A model generated the notes under the pieces. That model had not been told where the DNA came from. It was given only the letters and a program-made list of their open reading frames with translations, and did no database searches. Positions 46,889 through 57,900 of a stretch of 64,000 nt of DNA are shown here, in pieces; positions within the stretch are counted from its first letter, which is position 1; each line of letters begins with the position of its first letter. Source of the stretch: Thuidium tamariscinum (taxonomy: Eukaryota > Streptophyta > Bryopsida > Hypnales > Thuidiaceae); NCBI GenBank assembly GCA_947034885.2, contig OX344751.2:14508001-14572000 (forward strand). Direction: 5' to 3'. The translations under genes were made by a program, and so were the position numbers.

Positions 46889-49336
46889 ATGGCGACCGTT
46901 CTATCTCTGCCGCGCCTCCCTGGCGTGTCCCACTTCTCCTCAGCCGCTACGTCTGCCAGATGCCCTACCTCACAATGCACAGTTTGTATTTTTCGCCCGC
47001 CAATTGGGTGTGCCATTGCGTCAGATAGGACTCCTCTTTCGTGTACCGTGGTGGACGGTGCTTCTTCTCCTTCTTCTTCGTCTTTGTGGATTGGAGTTGA
47101 GCGTAATGTAGGCCTCGAGCGCTCCGTTCGTTGCTGTTCAAGTGAGGGACAAGGTGCTTGCACGACCTCTGGCTATGGAGTTCCATTGCAGGAGGCTATG
47201 TCGGGTCGTCGGGAGATTCTCTTCGGCGCTGCGGTGTTGGGTACGTTTGTGGGAGGGGGCGAAGCGCTCGCGAGAGATCGGAGGAACAGGAAGGAAATCT
47301 CTCCAGACGATTATTTAACAAGTGGTACGAATTTTGAGAGAATCGTAGTCCAATCATCCATTGGTTCATTGGACTTTTGTTGGTGCTGTTCTAGGATTTC
47401 TTTCGTTGTTTTTCGTGCTCGGAGGTCTGCTGTTGAAGTATTTTGAACATCCTTGCCGCATCTATCTGCTGCACGGACATTCACGAGTTAAAATTGCTTG
47501 AGAAGAGAATTATGATTGCCCTAAATTGCTTACATTGGTATTATAATTGTATGACTATACGAAGTCCTCTGGATGCGGTTCATGTAGTAGCGAGGGGTTG
47601 AGTACACCCAGACCTCTTTAGTGTCACTCAAATTGCACTGGATATTGTTATATGAAGCTTTCTTACTTTTGTTATATTTTGGCAATCGATAGTGTTGCAT
47701 GAATAAACGACATGTAAAGAAGCAATTAGGTCGCAGGAGTCATGAATCCTTTCACACATTTCGAGTTTCTTATTATGACATTTGTTACGGACTGAACAGT
47801 GTGGTATTGAGTGCGATTGTGACAGTATAGAGGGAGTTCGTCTGTTTCCTAGGATTTGGGGTGAGAGAACATAGGATGCCATGTGAGAGGTGATATGAAC
47901 TGGGTGTATATGGATGTGTACGCTATTTTTCCTTTTTCAGACTCATGTACGTCCAAAATGGTTGTTATCTATTTACACCAATGAATGGGTTTCAGTATTT
48001 TCATGGCCAGTTCGTGTGGCGTCCAGCAGGCACAGGACTCAAGTATTATGATGTGGAACAAGGGAAAGGCACAGTTGCTGAGAGAGGTGAAACTGTCATG
48101 GTATGCTCTTTACAGATAACCACCCTGATGTTTAAACCGTAGCTTTCGTTTCCGTACTTTAATTTCTCTTTTTAGTTGCTCACTCTGTTGTTGTGGTTGG
48201 GACCTTGGACTTTTCTAAGAATCCTTGCATTGTGATCATGTAGCTGGAGCTTGTAACACTAAGCTTTTCACATATTGTGACATCACTCTGCATCATGTCT
48301 CTGTTGTTCACAGAAAGCTTTTGTCTAGGAAGTGATTGGTCTGGATAAAAGTGTTGTGTCAGGTACATTTCGATTGTGTTTATCGCAGCATCACCGCGGT
48401 TTCAAGCAGAGAGTCGAAAATTCTTGCTGGAAATCGAACCATTGCTGAGGTAAGTAGATTCGAGCCTAATGACCATCTTTTTTTCACTACTTTCTGGCTT
48501 ATATTATCAGCTTATGATCGGTGCCTCTTGCTGTGTGCCCATTCAACAAAGTAAGCAAAATTCCAGCTTGTGTTTCTTTAACTACCAAACCCTAACTACC
48601 ATTGATATCTTCATGATTGTGCAGCCGTATGAGCTAACCGTGGGAGCTGAACCCGGTAGGGAGCGGAAACGGGACTTTGTGGAAAATGCTAACGGGCTCT
48701 TCTCTGCTCAGGCTTCACCAAAGCCTCCTCCAGCCTTGTATTCAATAACAGAAGGCATGCGTGTAGGAGGAAAAGTAAGTGCAGTGGTCTTTTCCGCAAC
48801 CTAATATGTGTTGGTATGGACTTTGATCAGGACCCAGAATTTCAACAATAATTCTTTTCGTTGAATAATGCGATAATAATGTTGTGACCGAGAATCCATT
48901 TCCTTTGCATATGTTGACTTGGGCTAATATTCTACTCTTGCTTATCCTTGAACAGCGGACTGTGATTGTTCCTCCCGATTTTGGTTATGGGCAAAGGGGC
49001 CTCAATGAGATTCCGGTAAGAAAGGACGTACGTGAAGACATGTGTTCAGTCACTTTGTATTCTCAAGTTTCTCTTCTAGACTGCCTTTTGCTTTGTGTCT
49101 CGAATAGCAGGTTGTTTTTTTTTTGAATGGGTCCTTAGTATCGGGGACATAATTCGGCCTGTAGTTGCTAGCTTGCCATTTGAAATCATTGTTGAAATAC
49201 TGGTTCCTGATCAAATATCTGGGCTTGATCTTATCATATTGTTCGTTGTGTTTATTTGCAGCCTGGAGCGACTTTTGATCTGAACATCGAATTGCTTGAA
49301 GTGAAGAAAACCCAGACTGAGAATGGCTCGAAGTAA
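46889..49336 (+). CDS. FKBP18: FKBP-type peptidyl-prolyl isomerase, thylakoid lumen, FKBP18-like
   Basis: A lumenal immunophilin-fold protein of chloroplasts, homologous to Arabidopsis FKBP18. Six exons are supported by splice sites and frame: 46889-47324, 48030-48100, 48363-48449, 48625-48774, 48956-49015 and 49262-49336, for 292 residues. The N terminus is a Ser/Ala-rich chloroplast transit region, followed by a twin-arginine lumen signal: SGRREILFGAAVLGTFVGGG, then EALA as the processing site. The mature part carries the FKBP18 signature: GLKYYDVEQGKGTVAERGET, VHFDCVYRSITA, SRESKILAGNRTIA, GLFSAQASPKPPPALYSITE and GMRVGGKRTVIVPPDFGYG, then IPPGATFDLNIELLEV. I prefer ATG 46889 over an in-frame ATG at 46874 because its context (GCCATGGCG) is strong and MAT is the usual start of transit peptides. 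Isomerase activity is not assured, as several lumenal FKBPs are poor enzymes. Confidence 0.93.
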
Positions 49337-49339
49337 GGT

Positions 49340-50098
49340 GGTAGTATCCGAGCTCCGGAGAGAACGGCGTCTTTGTCTTTAAGGAATTGTTAAAATGCCC
49401 CCATTCTTTTTGAGAAATTTCTGGTTGATCAAATACCTTGAAAAATGAAAATACAAGGAACTCTAGGTTCTGATTAGCGAAAAGGGGCTCTCATGAAAAC
49501 TGTTTATTTGAGCAGTTCAAATATATTGGAACTCAAAAGAGCAACGTTCTTTTTGTCCTCAAAGTTCATATGCCGAATTGCCGATCTCTGTCTCTCTTGG
49601 GTTTTGAATAGATGACAGTTGACATACAATTGTGCTTTGGTCTGTGGTTGCACAATTTAGTGGTTCGATTTATGCTGGGGAAGATTACGAACTGCCGACA
49701 GCGTCGTTGTTCTCTCTCAATTCCAAAACGGATTTTACCGCTTCGGTAATGTTCACAGCAAGCGGGAAATATGAAAGTCAAGAGATTAAAATTTTAAAAG
49801 TCAAGTGACTGCACCCAGGTGGCAACATGACATGGTCAATGAGATATGTCCGTCTTACAATGAGATGTGTCGTGAAGGTTGTAAGTTATTTATCTATGAT
49901 ATTTTAACTTCGATAGAAGTGGAATTTTGAAGATGTATTGAGGTTGTATAAACCACAGAGAGGTGGGTTTTTTTCAGCTTGCGTTTGTCCCTTGAAGGTT
50001 TTACAGGATATGTGGTTACAGCATTTTTTTGTTAATCCTTGAAAGGACAGCGTGGTGACCTTGAAAATCAACCATTTTGATACTGTGGAAATCATTGA
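49340..50098. other. 3' flank of the FKBP18-like gene
   Basis: Near-gene base composition until about 49.8 kb suggests the transcript's 3' end lies here. No other feature was recognised. Confidence 0.45.
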
Positions 50099-50102
50099 TT
50101 AA

Positions 50103-50220
50103 AAAAGCACTCATTGAAAGTCCAAGTACAATTTATTGAGGATGAATACTTGCAATTCTATCTTAAATAGAAAGATTCTTTGTCATCCGTTGAACACAAA
50201 ATGTCTAGCTCAACAGGATT
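50103..50220 (+). repeat. direct repeat, left copy
   Basis: It shares AAAGCACTCATTGAAAGTC, GAGGATGAATA-TTGCA and AAGGATTCTTTGTCAT-like blocks, in the same order, with 53866-54000. The left copy lacks about 25 bases present in the right one. The copies are 3.76 kb apart on the same strand. Confidence 0.65.
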
Positions 50221-50905
50221 AATGGACAAAAATTCCATCCTTTTTTAAGTCAATCTCTCAACCTTGCAAGTGAAAGACCATTTTGACCCTAAATAATGTT
50301 ACCCTAAATGTCAAGAAAGTGAACTTCTCTCTCGATTCTTGTTGTGCTTTTGCTCCTAAAATTGCGTTTGATCTTTTATTTAACTTGAATTGTTTTTGGA
50401 ATGACAATAAGGCATGATTACATGCATTCTAATCACATTGAGTTGCCTTCTTTGTAAATTGAGGTTTTGGCTTCACAATTGCAAGAAGAAGGATTAAACA
50501 CAAATTAATACCTCAAGTGGTGCTCATCTTTTTCTGAAAATTCATTGATTAGAGTCCTTGGGTGGAAGTGTATTTTGTTGTAGAAATACTATTTCGAAAA
50601 AATAATTGGTGAAAAGGTGTATTGTACTTCTAAAACTAACTCTTCAAAATTTCATGTTCAAAAGCTGCAATATACTTAGGTACTTTAAAATACTCTTGAC
50701 CTTGATGATGTATATTTGAAACTCTAAATTATGTATCAAATGAATTGAAAAAAATTTGAGAAAAGTGCAATAGACTTACATTAGCTATTTTCACTTTTTC
50801 TATGAATATGAAGTTCATTGCAGTAATTTTTATAAAGTTATTCATGGAATCTTGACAATTATAGAACTTATGACAAAAAGCCATGCAAGTGTTATTTGCA
50901 ATTGT

Positions 50906-50940
50906 CTCCTTTTGTTACTTTTGGTAAGTAACAAAAGGAG
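50906..50940. repeat. perfect hairpin, 15-bp stem
   Basis: CTCCTTTTGTTACTT at 50906-50920 pairs perfectly with AAGTAACAAAAGGAG at 50926-50940 around a 5-base loop (TTGGT). Confidence 0.9.
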
Positions 50941-50947
50941 TAGTAGC

Positions 50948-50993
50948 TTGTCTTTTGAGTGGATAGTGAAGCATACTTCCACCCAAAAGACAA
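50948..50993. repeat. second hairpin, 16-bp stem with one mismatch
   Basis: TTGTCTTTTGAGTGGA at 50948-50963 pairs with TCCACCCAAAAGACAA at 50978-50993 around 14 bases. It begins 8 bases after the previous hairpin. Confidence 0.85.
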
Positions 50994-51149
50994 TGCCAAA
51001 GAAAAATCCATTTTAATCTTGTTTTATTACCCCTAGAGTCCCAAATCCCCCCCCCTTGGATTTTAATTAATTAACTACCCTCAATCCCCTCCTCCCACCC
51101 CCTCTTTATAATTTTGAAAACCACTTTATAAGACAATCAATATGGGATA

Positions 51150-51330
51150 TTGATTGTATCATGTACCTCATATTTCTTCTTATATTTGTATCTATATCCA
51201 CTTTATATTTGTACTTGTTTATGTATTCATAACTATATCATATTCATACCATATCCATATTCAGTAGTATGTTTACTATATCCATATTTGGTATCATACA
51301 CATATCATATGCGTACAATATCCATACTCT
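51150..51330 (+). repeat. degenerate low-complexity TAT/CCATAT repeat
   Basis: Irregular reiteration of ATATCCATAT, TATATTTGTA and ATCATATTCATA motifs. The 60-residue open frame across it (Tyr/Ile/Leu/Ser-rich) is an artefact of composition. Confidence 0.6.
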
Positions 51331-53616
51331 AAATTTGTATTTGAATGGATTAAATTAAATCTTTCAAAGATTGATGGCATGTGATTTTTTGAGGAATTGA
51401 TGGCATTTGGGAGGGGGAGTATTTTTATTTATTTAAAATCAACAACTTGTGATTTTTCGGGGTAGGTGAAGGGCACACCAAGAGGTGATGCATCTTTTAG
51501 AGGGTAGTAATGTAGATAATTAAAATGATATAGTTCAAAGTTTACAAAAAGATAACTATGTTATGTTCTTAAATTTCAATTTGAGAGGAACTAAATTTTG
51601 TTGACCTTCATAGATAGGACCAATAATATATTTTTCATCAAATCCCAAATACTAAAACCTTGCAATTTACATAGTCAAGGTTTCTAAAAATTCCTATACA
51701 TTCTTAGAAACCTTGAACATTGTAAGCTGTGTAAGTCTAGTTGATATTTTGTATATAATTATGGTTGAATTTCAATAAAAAAAATTGTTCCCATTATTTT
51801 TTAGTGCTTTGCAAAGTATTTGATTTTGATTACTATTCTAGTGGAAACTTATCCCAGTCCTTTAGGAATTAGTCCTACAAGGTTAAAAAAATATTTGCAA
51901 CCATTTTATTACTATTGTTGTGAAGACATATAAGTGAGGTTGATTTGATAAGATTTATGATGAAAACATCTTATTTCTCCTTTTTGAATACTAAAAGGTG
52001 CCTTATTCATTCCAAATTTTGTGTGGTTCTTTTGTTAGTTTAATGTTATTTAAACAATATTGACCTTCAAAATTCTTTTGCAATTTTATTCTCTTCAAAT
52101 GTTCAACTACAAATTTGGAAGTACAAATATGCCAAAAACATGTATTTCAAAAGGTGAAAAGTACCAAATAAATTTACAAATTTATGTGTATGAAAATTCT
52201 AGATGTTAAATGAACTAATTGCAAAAGAAAGAAAATTCATTTAAAAATTGTTAGTAATTTTGATTAATATACAACTCTATGCATTACTTGCAAACAATAG
52301 TGATTATAGAAGGAATAGATGTTCTTATTTAATAGAAGTAATTTAAAATTTAAAATGTACTATTTTGATTTACATCTCAATTATCAAAATATTATTTGTA
52401 ACAAGACTTGTAATTGTATTTTCTAATGCATCTTTACAAATATTGAAAAAAATGATTTAAAGCATTTAGGGATTAATAGACATACAATTATAATTCAAAT
52501 GTTTATAGTTTAATTCACAAAATATATACATTATCCTCAAAATATATACATTATTAAAATACTTATTTTTTTTCCAAGGAGTTTGATTTATTTGATAGAC
52601 AATTCCTTCTTACTTTAGTATATATACATTTCATACTATGAGACATTCAAGTGATAATTTTGAAGTTTGAGTTTTAAGTGTATCAAAAATAGACCTTTGA
52701 ATGTAATGTTGCAACTTTTATATTAATACTTTGTCATTCATCCCAAGCAACAATTGAATCTTTTATTTCAACTAATTTATGAAATTGAAGCAACAAATAT
52801 ATTTTTTAAAGTTATAAGAGAAAATGTAAAAAAATAAAGTAAAGTATATAAATGTGAAAGAATATAGATATTATACACAATAATATTAGGAAAAATAATT
52901 CATGGAATGATCTTCTATCATTGAAAAGGATGAAAATATTGTCTAGCTAGTCAACAAGTAGATTGAAATAGAGAAGTGTATCCAAATGTGGGCCCTAACA
53001 AATTTAGATTATGTGGTTATAGATGCTCAATGTGCAAGTGTTCAATTTGGAAATTAGGGCACCAAATTTAAAGAGTATTAGTTCATTTTTGACACCTAAT
53101 ATTTTTCATTATTATATTCTAATGTCATTTATGGTTTAGTTGCAATTTCTTTCTATGTGAGATAAAAAAATTAAACCACATTGACTATCATTGACTATTA
53201 CTAATGAATGCCATATGTACAAACTTGTATAATTTTAGGTGAAAAGACCTTAATGCAATAGGCAAGCAACAAGGAAAAAAATACAAACTTATTCAAAGAA
53301 TATGTGTAGAACACAAAGCAAATTCTACTAGGACAATTGCAAAGGACATTTCAATCATATAATAAGAAGCTAAGAAAGGGGCCTATAATGCATCCTTCTC
53401 AAGATTAATTCTTTTTTTAGAAGGTCTAGACCTTGGTCCACAAATGTTTTTTCAATAAATTTCACTTGAAATCAATGAGTGAGCTAATGTTGCATCTAAT
53501 TCTCTTTTATCATTAATATTTTTTGAAGGCTTCTAGAATTAATTAGAGATCTTTGAAATTAACCCTTAAAAGATAGGTTGGTGATTGTAGAAATCATCCC
53601 TTTCAGTATTGTGTGA
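51331..53616. other. AT-rich gene-empty DNA
   Basis: No coding sequence, RNA gene or clearly bounded repeat recognised. Very AT-rich. Confidence 0.55.
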
Positions 53617-53856
53617 ATAGATGGTTTAACCCTAAAGCGCTCCGACATCCATATTCTGGATGATGAATAGAGGGCTATTTCAAGGTACTATTTCATCCAA
53701 TTAACTTCTCATTTATCAAATGTAACACTTGAGTCTAGAGAAGACAACATTCTTTAATGACCAAATTCATTTTATTCCTGTAAATGATATATCTGTACAA
53801 AGCTATAAGCGAAAATGACCTAAAATTCAAAAAAGGATTGAGACCCTTCAGGGTTA
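53617..53856. mobile_element. possible small TIR element, ~240 bp
   Basis: The ends are inverted versions of TTTAACCCTRAAG (left TTTAACCCTAAAGCGCTCC, right complement of TTTAACCCTGAAGGGTCTC). No target duplication is clear. The tips resemble those of element D (TTAACCC), so it may be a short derivative of the same family. Confidence 0.35.
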
Positions 53857-53865
53857 AAACACTCC

Positions 53866-54000
53866 AAAAGCACTCATTGAAAGTCAAACTTCTACCATAT
53901 ACAAGTCATCCCTTTATTCCACAAGATTTTGAGGATGAATAGTTGCACTTCTGTCCTACACAGAAGGATTCTTTGTCATTCATCAACCAGAAAATGGCTG
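53866..54000 (+). repeat. direct repeat, right copy
   Basis: The longer partner of 50103-50220, with the same block order: AAAGCACTCATTGAAAGTC, then TTTTGAGGATGAATAGTTGC, then AAGGATTCTTTGTCATTC. Confidence 0.65.
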
Positions 54001-54993
54001 CTTTGTCGATTATGGGTTAATATTTTTGGTCTCTGGTACCGGTAGTGCTCTAAAGTTCATCATCCAATGTTGAAGAATTCAATACCATCCCATATGATAG
54101 ATTTTCTTAAGGGACAAGGGACATTTTTTAGCACTTCAAACTTCACCAATCTTGGTGTTAGACTGGGGTGAAGAAAGTAAAGAGCCAGTTCGTTTCAGGG
54201 TTCCACATCTCAGTGCAAGACCTGCAAGAGCGGAGGTTTGGCTCCTTTCTGCAGTCATGGCCTATAATCTGTTTACAATATGTTTCAATGTTTCAAGGCC
54301 CAACAATAAAACTATTTACAACTTCGGGGCCTTCCAATTGGCGGAAAGTGCCATATGGTACCAATCAATGTTGAACAATTCATATAGTTTCACGAGTTGT
54401 GAGCCAACCGTTGCTCTGGCCTGCCTTCTCCCAATCACCGCCTGTACAAATCTGTGAGAATTGGACATAACGAAATCGTATCAAGTTAGCATGAAAGTTC
54501 GGAAGAACATATCGTCAGTGTACACTACTTGACTCACTCCAAATAACAGCTCTCACAATGTTTTAGAGAAAAAGGGAGGCCCTTAATGTTCACCTGGCAC
54601 AGGAACTGCGTATTTTCTTGTGTCTGAAATTGGTGTATATTTATTTCTTAAGGGTCACTTTGAATTGCAAAAGACGAAGTAACATGCTTAATTTTTTTCC
54701 TTTTCCTTCGTTTTGTCCAATGTCAACTTCACAGTATAAGAATGAGCATGAGAAGAGGGGGCACTTCCGAGAATGGCTCCTATGAGACGGGCAAAAAGTA
54801 TCTGAGGTGACGAGGTTTCAAGGTACTGATTTGAGGTGGATTGGACACCACCAATGCAATGGGTTCTGTTAAGCTTGTTATCTCAAGTGTTATTCTAAAA
54901 CCTTAAACCCTAAACCCTTAGTTGCACATGATTTTTTGGATCAAATTCTTATTTCAAGCGTGTTTCTTCGACCCATGCAATCTGAAGTGGCCC
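54001..54993. other. intergenic region, 3' flank of the RNF213-like gene
   Basis: Composition becomes less AT-rich from about 54.1 kb. An open frame of 101 residues (54152-54457, +) has no recognisable motif and is not called as a gene. A short plant-telomere-like run (AAACCCTAAACCCTTAG) lies near 54904. The 3' end of the RNF213-like transcript should fall here. Confidence 0.45.
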
Positions 54994-57900
54994 TTAAGAG
55001 GAGAGAGGGAGAGGGAGAGGTGTCACCTGATCAAGAAGCATGTATGTGGCAAACGAATGTTGGAGCAACAAGTTGGGTGGGAAGCAATCGTCCACGACGT
55101 CTTCCGACACCACATCAGCAGGCCATTTCACTAGCCTGGAGTCGGTCAAGTATAAATGGAGGTGGACATCTTTTGGATGGTTATCAACACTTAGATAGCG
55201 AAACATAAATCTCCTCGACACATTCAAGAATGCTGATGCAGGGATTCTTTCCACATCTGCCTCTTCCTTCCATGCATTCTCCGTCTTCACAGAGCGCAGA
55301 ATTTCTTCAGCTAAATCGAACGTCAGGGGCGTTCTGTCAAGATTTGAACACGCATTTGTATGTGAGCCGAAAGTAAGTTGCAAGAAATGTCAATGATCGG
55401 AAGAACACAAAAAGGAACACAATGGGTTCAGAGAGGGTCCAACAATACTGAACTGCAAATTGGTAAAGTTGCAACGACTAAGCTATCCACAAAAGCATGG
55501 GATAACGGGAAGTTCAAGTTGAGAGCCATTACTTGTATTTTTGGCTGACCAGCATGCCGATACAGTTACTGGCGGAATCTTCCAGGCCTTCATACAAGCT
55601 GACAATGTGCTTGAGACATATTTTGTCAAACACAGTACTCTTGCTGATCAGGTCGGCCGAATCTTTACCCAACCAGAGCTCGCAATAAGCGCCCAGGGCT
55701 TGTTGCTGATGACCTCCAGTTCGCCTCAGAAACCCAAGACAGAGGTTCATCATTTCAAGAAACTGGCCAGCTCCTACACCTCCTGATTCAATCTCCCTTT
55801 GAACAGCCTGTAAAGTCTCTGGCCGCAGTGCCTCCTGTGGAATTGCAGTGGCTACGTCCGCAAGAATGGTGGCATGCCGGTGGAAGGCCTCATGTTTGTA
55901 GGGAAATTCTATCCAGTCCTGCATAGAAATTGGATAATTAGAGTCGCCTGTGCACTTCCCTTAACAGAGGTCCTCCAAAATCATGAGCAATAGAGCTTTC
56001 CGATTGAGGATCCGTATGGAAAGATAATTGAAACATTCCCAAGACTGCTAAAGTTGCCTACTGAGTGAGGAAAATCAAGCTAAGGGTGTCGGAATGATAA
56101 GAACTTTAATAAGACAAGTAGATTTCCAACTTCATACTCTATCAATTGGAGACAAGATAGCATCAATGACATCCAATGTGCGTTTGGGTAGCGTCACGGA
56201 GGGTGCAATAGAGAATCGTCAAGGCCTATTTATGAATCTCATGTATTCAACAATTTCATGCTGCTGTCCCTGTTCATGTGCTTGTACAGAACTTTCTCAA
56301 ATGTTGATACAGATGATATGCCTAAACCCCAAAGTGCATGACAACATTGGAAAAGCAAGACTTACCGCGTCAAGATGAGCTTTTCCAAATATAAGCGATC
56401 GAAAGAGATGCTCTTTAATGATAAAATTATCGTAGAGCACTAGTTGGCCACATCCCCGACGAGTGTTAGCCATAGCTACCTCTTTCACAACATCCTCAAG
56501 CCGCTGCTTGTCGTAAAACACAATATCTTCAGCCTGCACTTATTGCAAACAATCAAGATTCACAATTGGAAGTCTCCAATTTGTATGATATGTCAAAGAA
56601 ACAAGTATGCAGATGCATTGAAGAATTTGAACGAGGTTGATGATGAAATTTATTCTCAAAATGCATTTAAATAGAAACAACGGTGAAAATTATGCAAGCG
56701 CTCGTATGTATCACAAACCTTGCAGGCTTGAATACGCACTGTTCGAGGAGAATGCTCGCGAGCACTGACGTCTACTTCGGGGCTGACATCACCAAGGAAA
56801 GCATTTTGAATGTTACGAAGATACTCAAAGAGAGCCACAATATGTAAGCCGAGATCACGGGGCTCCACCAAGCACATAGCCAGACGAGAATCTTTGTTCA
56901 TCTTTGGAATGCTGAACGCTTTGCACTCGTAGCCCATAATCTTCTCCCTTATCGCGTTCCACGAATCAGCAAACTGTCGGTACAGTCGTTGCATTCCACT
57001 GGAACACACCACTAGAACATTAGAATCGAAGAATTGCGAAAACATGAGGAAAGTCTTCGAAACATCAAGCCAGGGAAAAATTCAATAGCATTTAATGCAA
57101 ATATGCGAGTCAGCTAGATCAATCCACATTATAGATGTAGTCATAGCCACACATGTGTACAATCTTCACCAGCTTGCTTTTATGGATTCACATCGGCAAG
57201 AATATGATGTCGGAGGTAAAATTATGGGGAAAACTCGAAATCCACAATATCCTGCAGAAAGAACCCATATTTAGTCTCTCAAATGAGGTAGATCATATAG
57301 AATCACCTTGATTGTTTCAGAGCTTCTCTCAAGCTCATCGTTGCGGCTTCTGGTCGCGAGATCCTGAAGCTGAAATCTTCGTGAGCAATATTGCAGAACG
57401 CTAACAGATTCTTCAAGTGCTTCAAGTCCTCCAAGTTCTTTTCATGATTAAAGAACACCTGAATGATAGGATTCTGCGCTACCATGTCGGCGTCTTGCTT
57501 ATACAAAGTCCTGAAGTTGGCAAGGCTGGGCGATGCCATTATTCTGAGAATATCTTCAAGTGCAGGCTCGAAAATCTGACTTCCTCTCTCTTCCACCAGC
57601 TCTGCATACCTGTTATTCCCCTTCTGCCTCTCCAAATAGTCCGCTGCAGCTTTATGAGCACCCGAGTCAAAGGTACCATTGTCAAAGATTCTTTGAAACT
57701 CAGCTTCCCAAAGTGCCCGCGCTGTGGAGGAAAGCAAGGCAACATTGTTCTGCATTCCACTTAAGAAAGAAACTACGCAGCACACATACTTCACAGTGGT
57801 TTCTCGATTGCAGGCGAGGAGGAGGTCAAGCTTGTCAAAGTCTTCCTCAATTATGTTCCGTAGCTCTTTCAGAGGGTCGGAACTTTGTGGTGTTAGCCCT

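Noticed and set aside
46864-47186. Antisense open frames over the first FKBP18 exon
   Set aside because: Shadows of a GC-richer coding exon; the sense strand encodes a clear transit peptide and twin-arginine signal.
54152-54457. 101-residue open frame on the + strand
   Set aside because: No recognisable domain, overlapping alternative frame, no splice partners found; left as intergenic.
54898-54920. Plant telomere-like run of AAACCCT units
   Set aside because: Only about two to three units, embedded between ordinary sequences; too short to be a telomere or a clear interstitial telomeric array.
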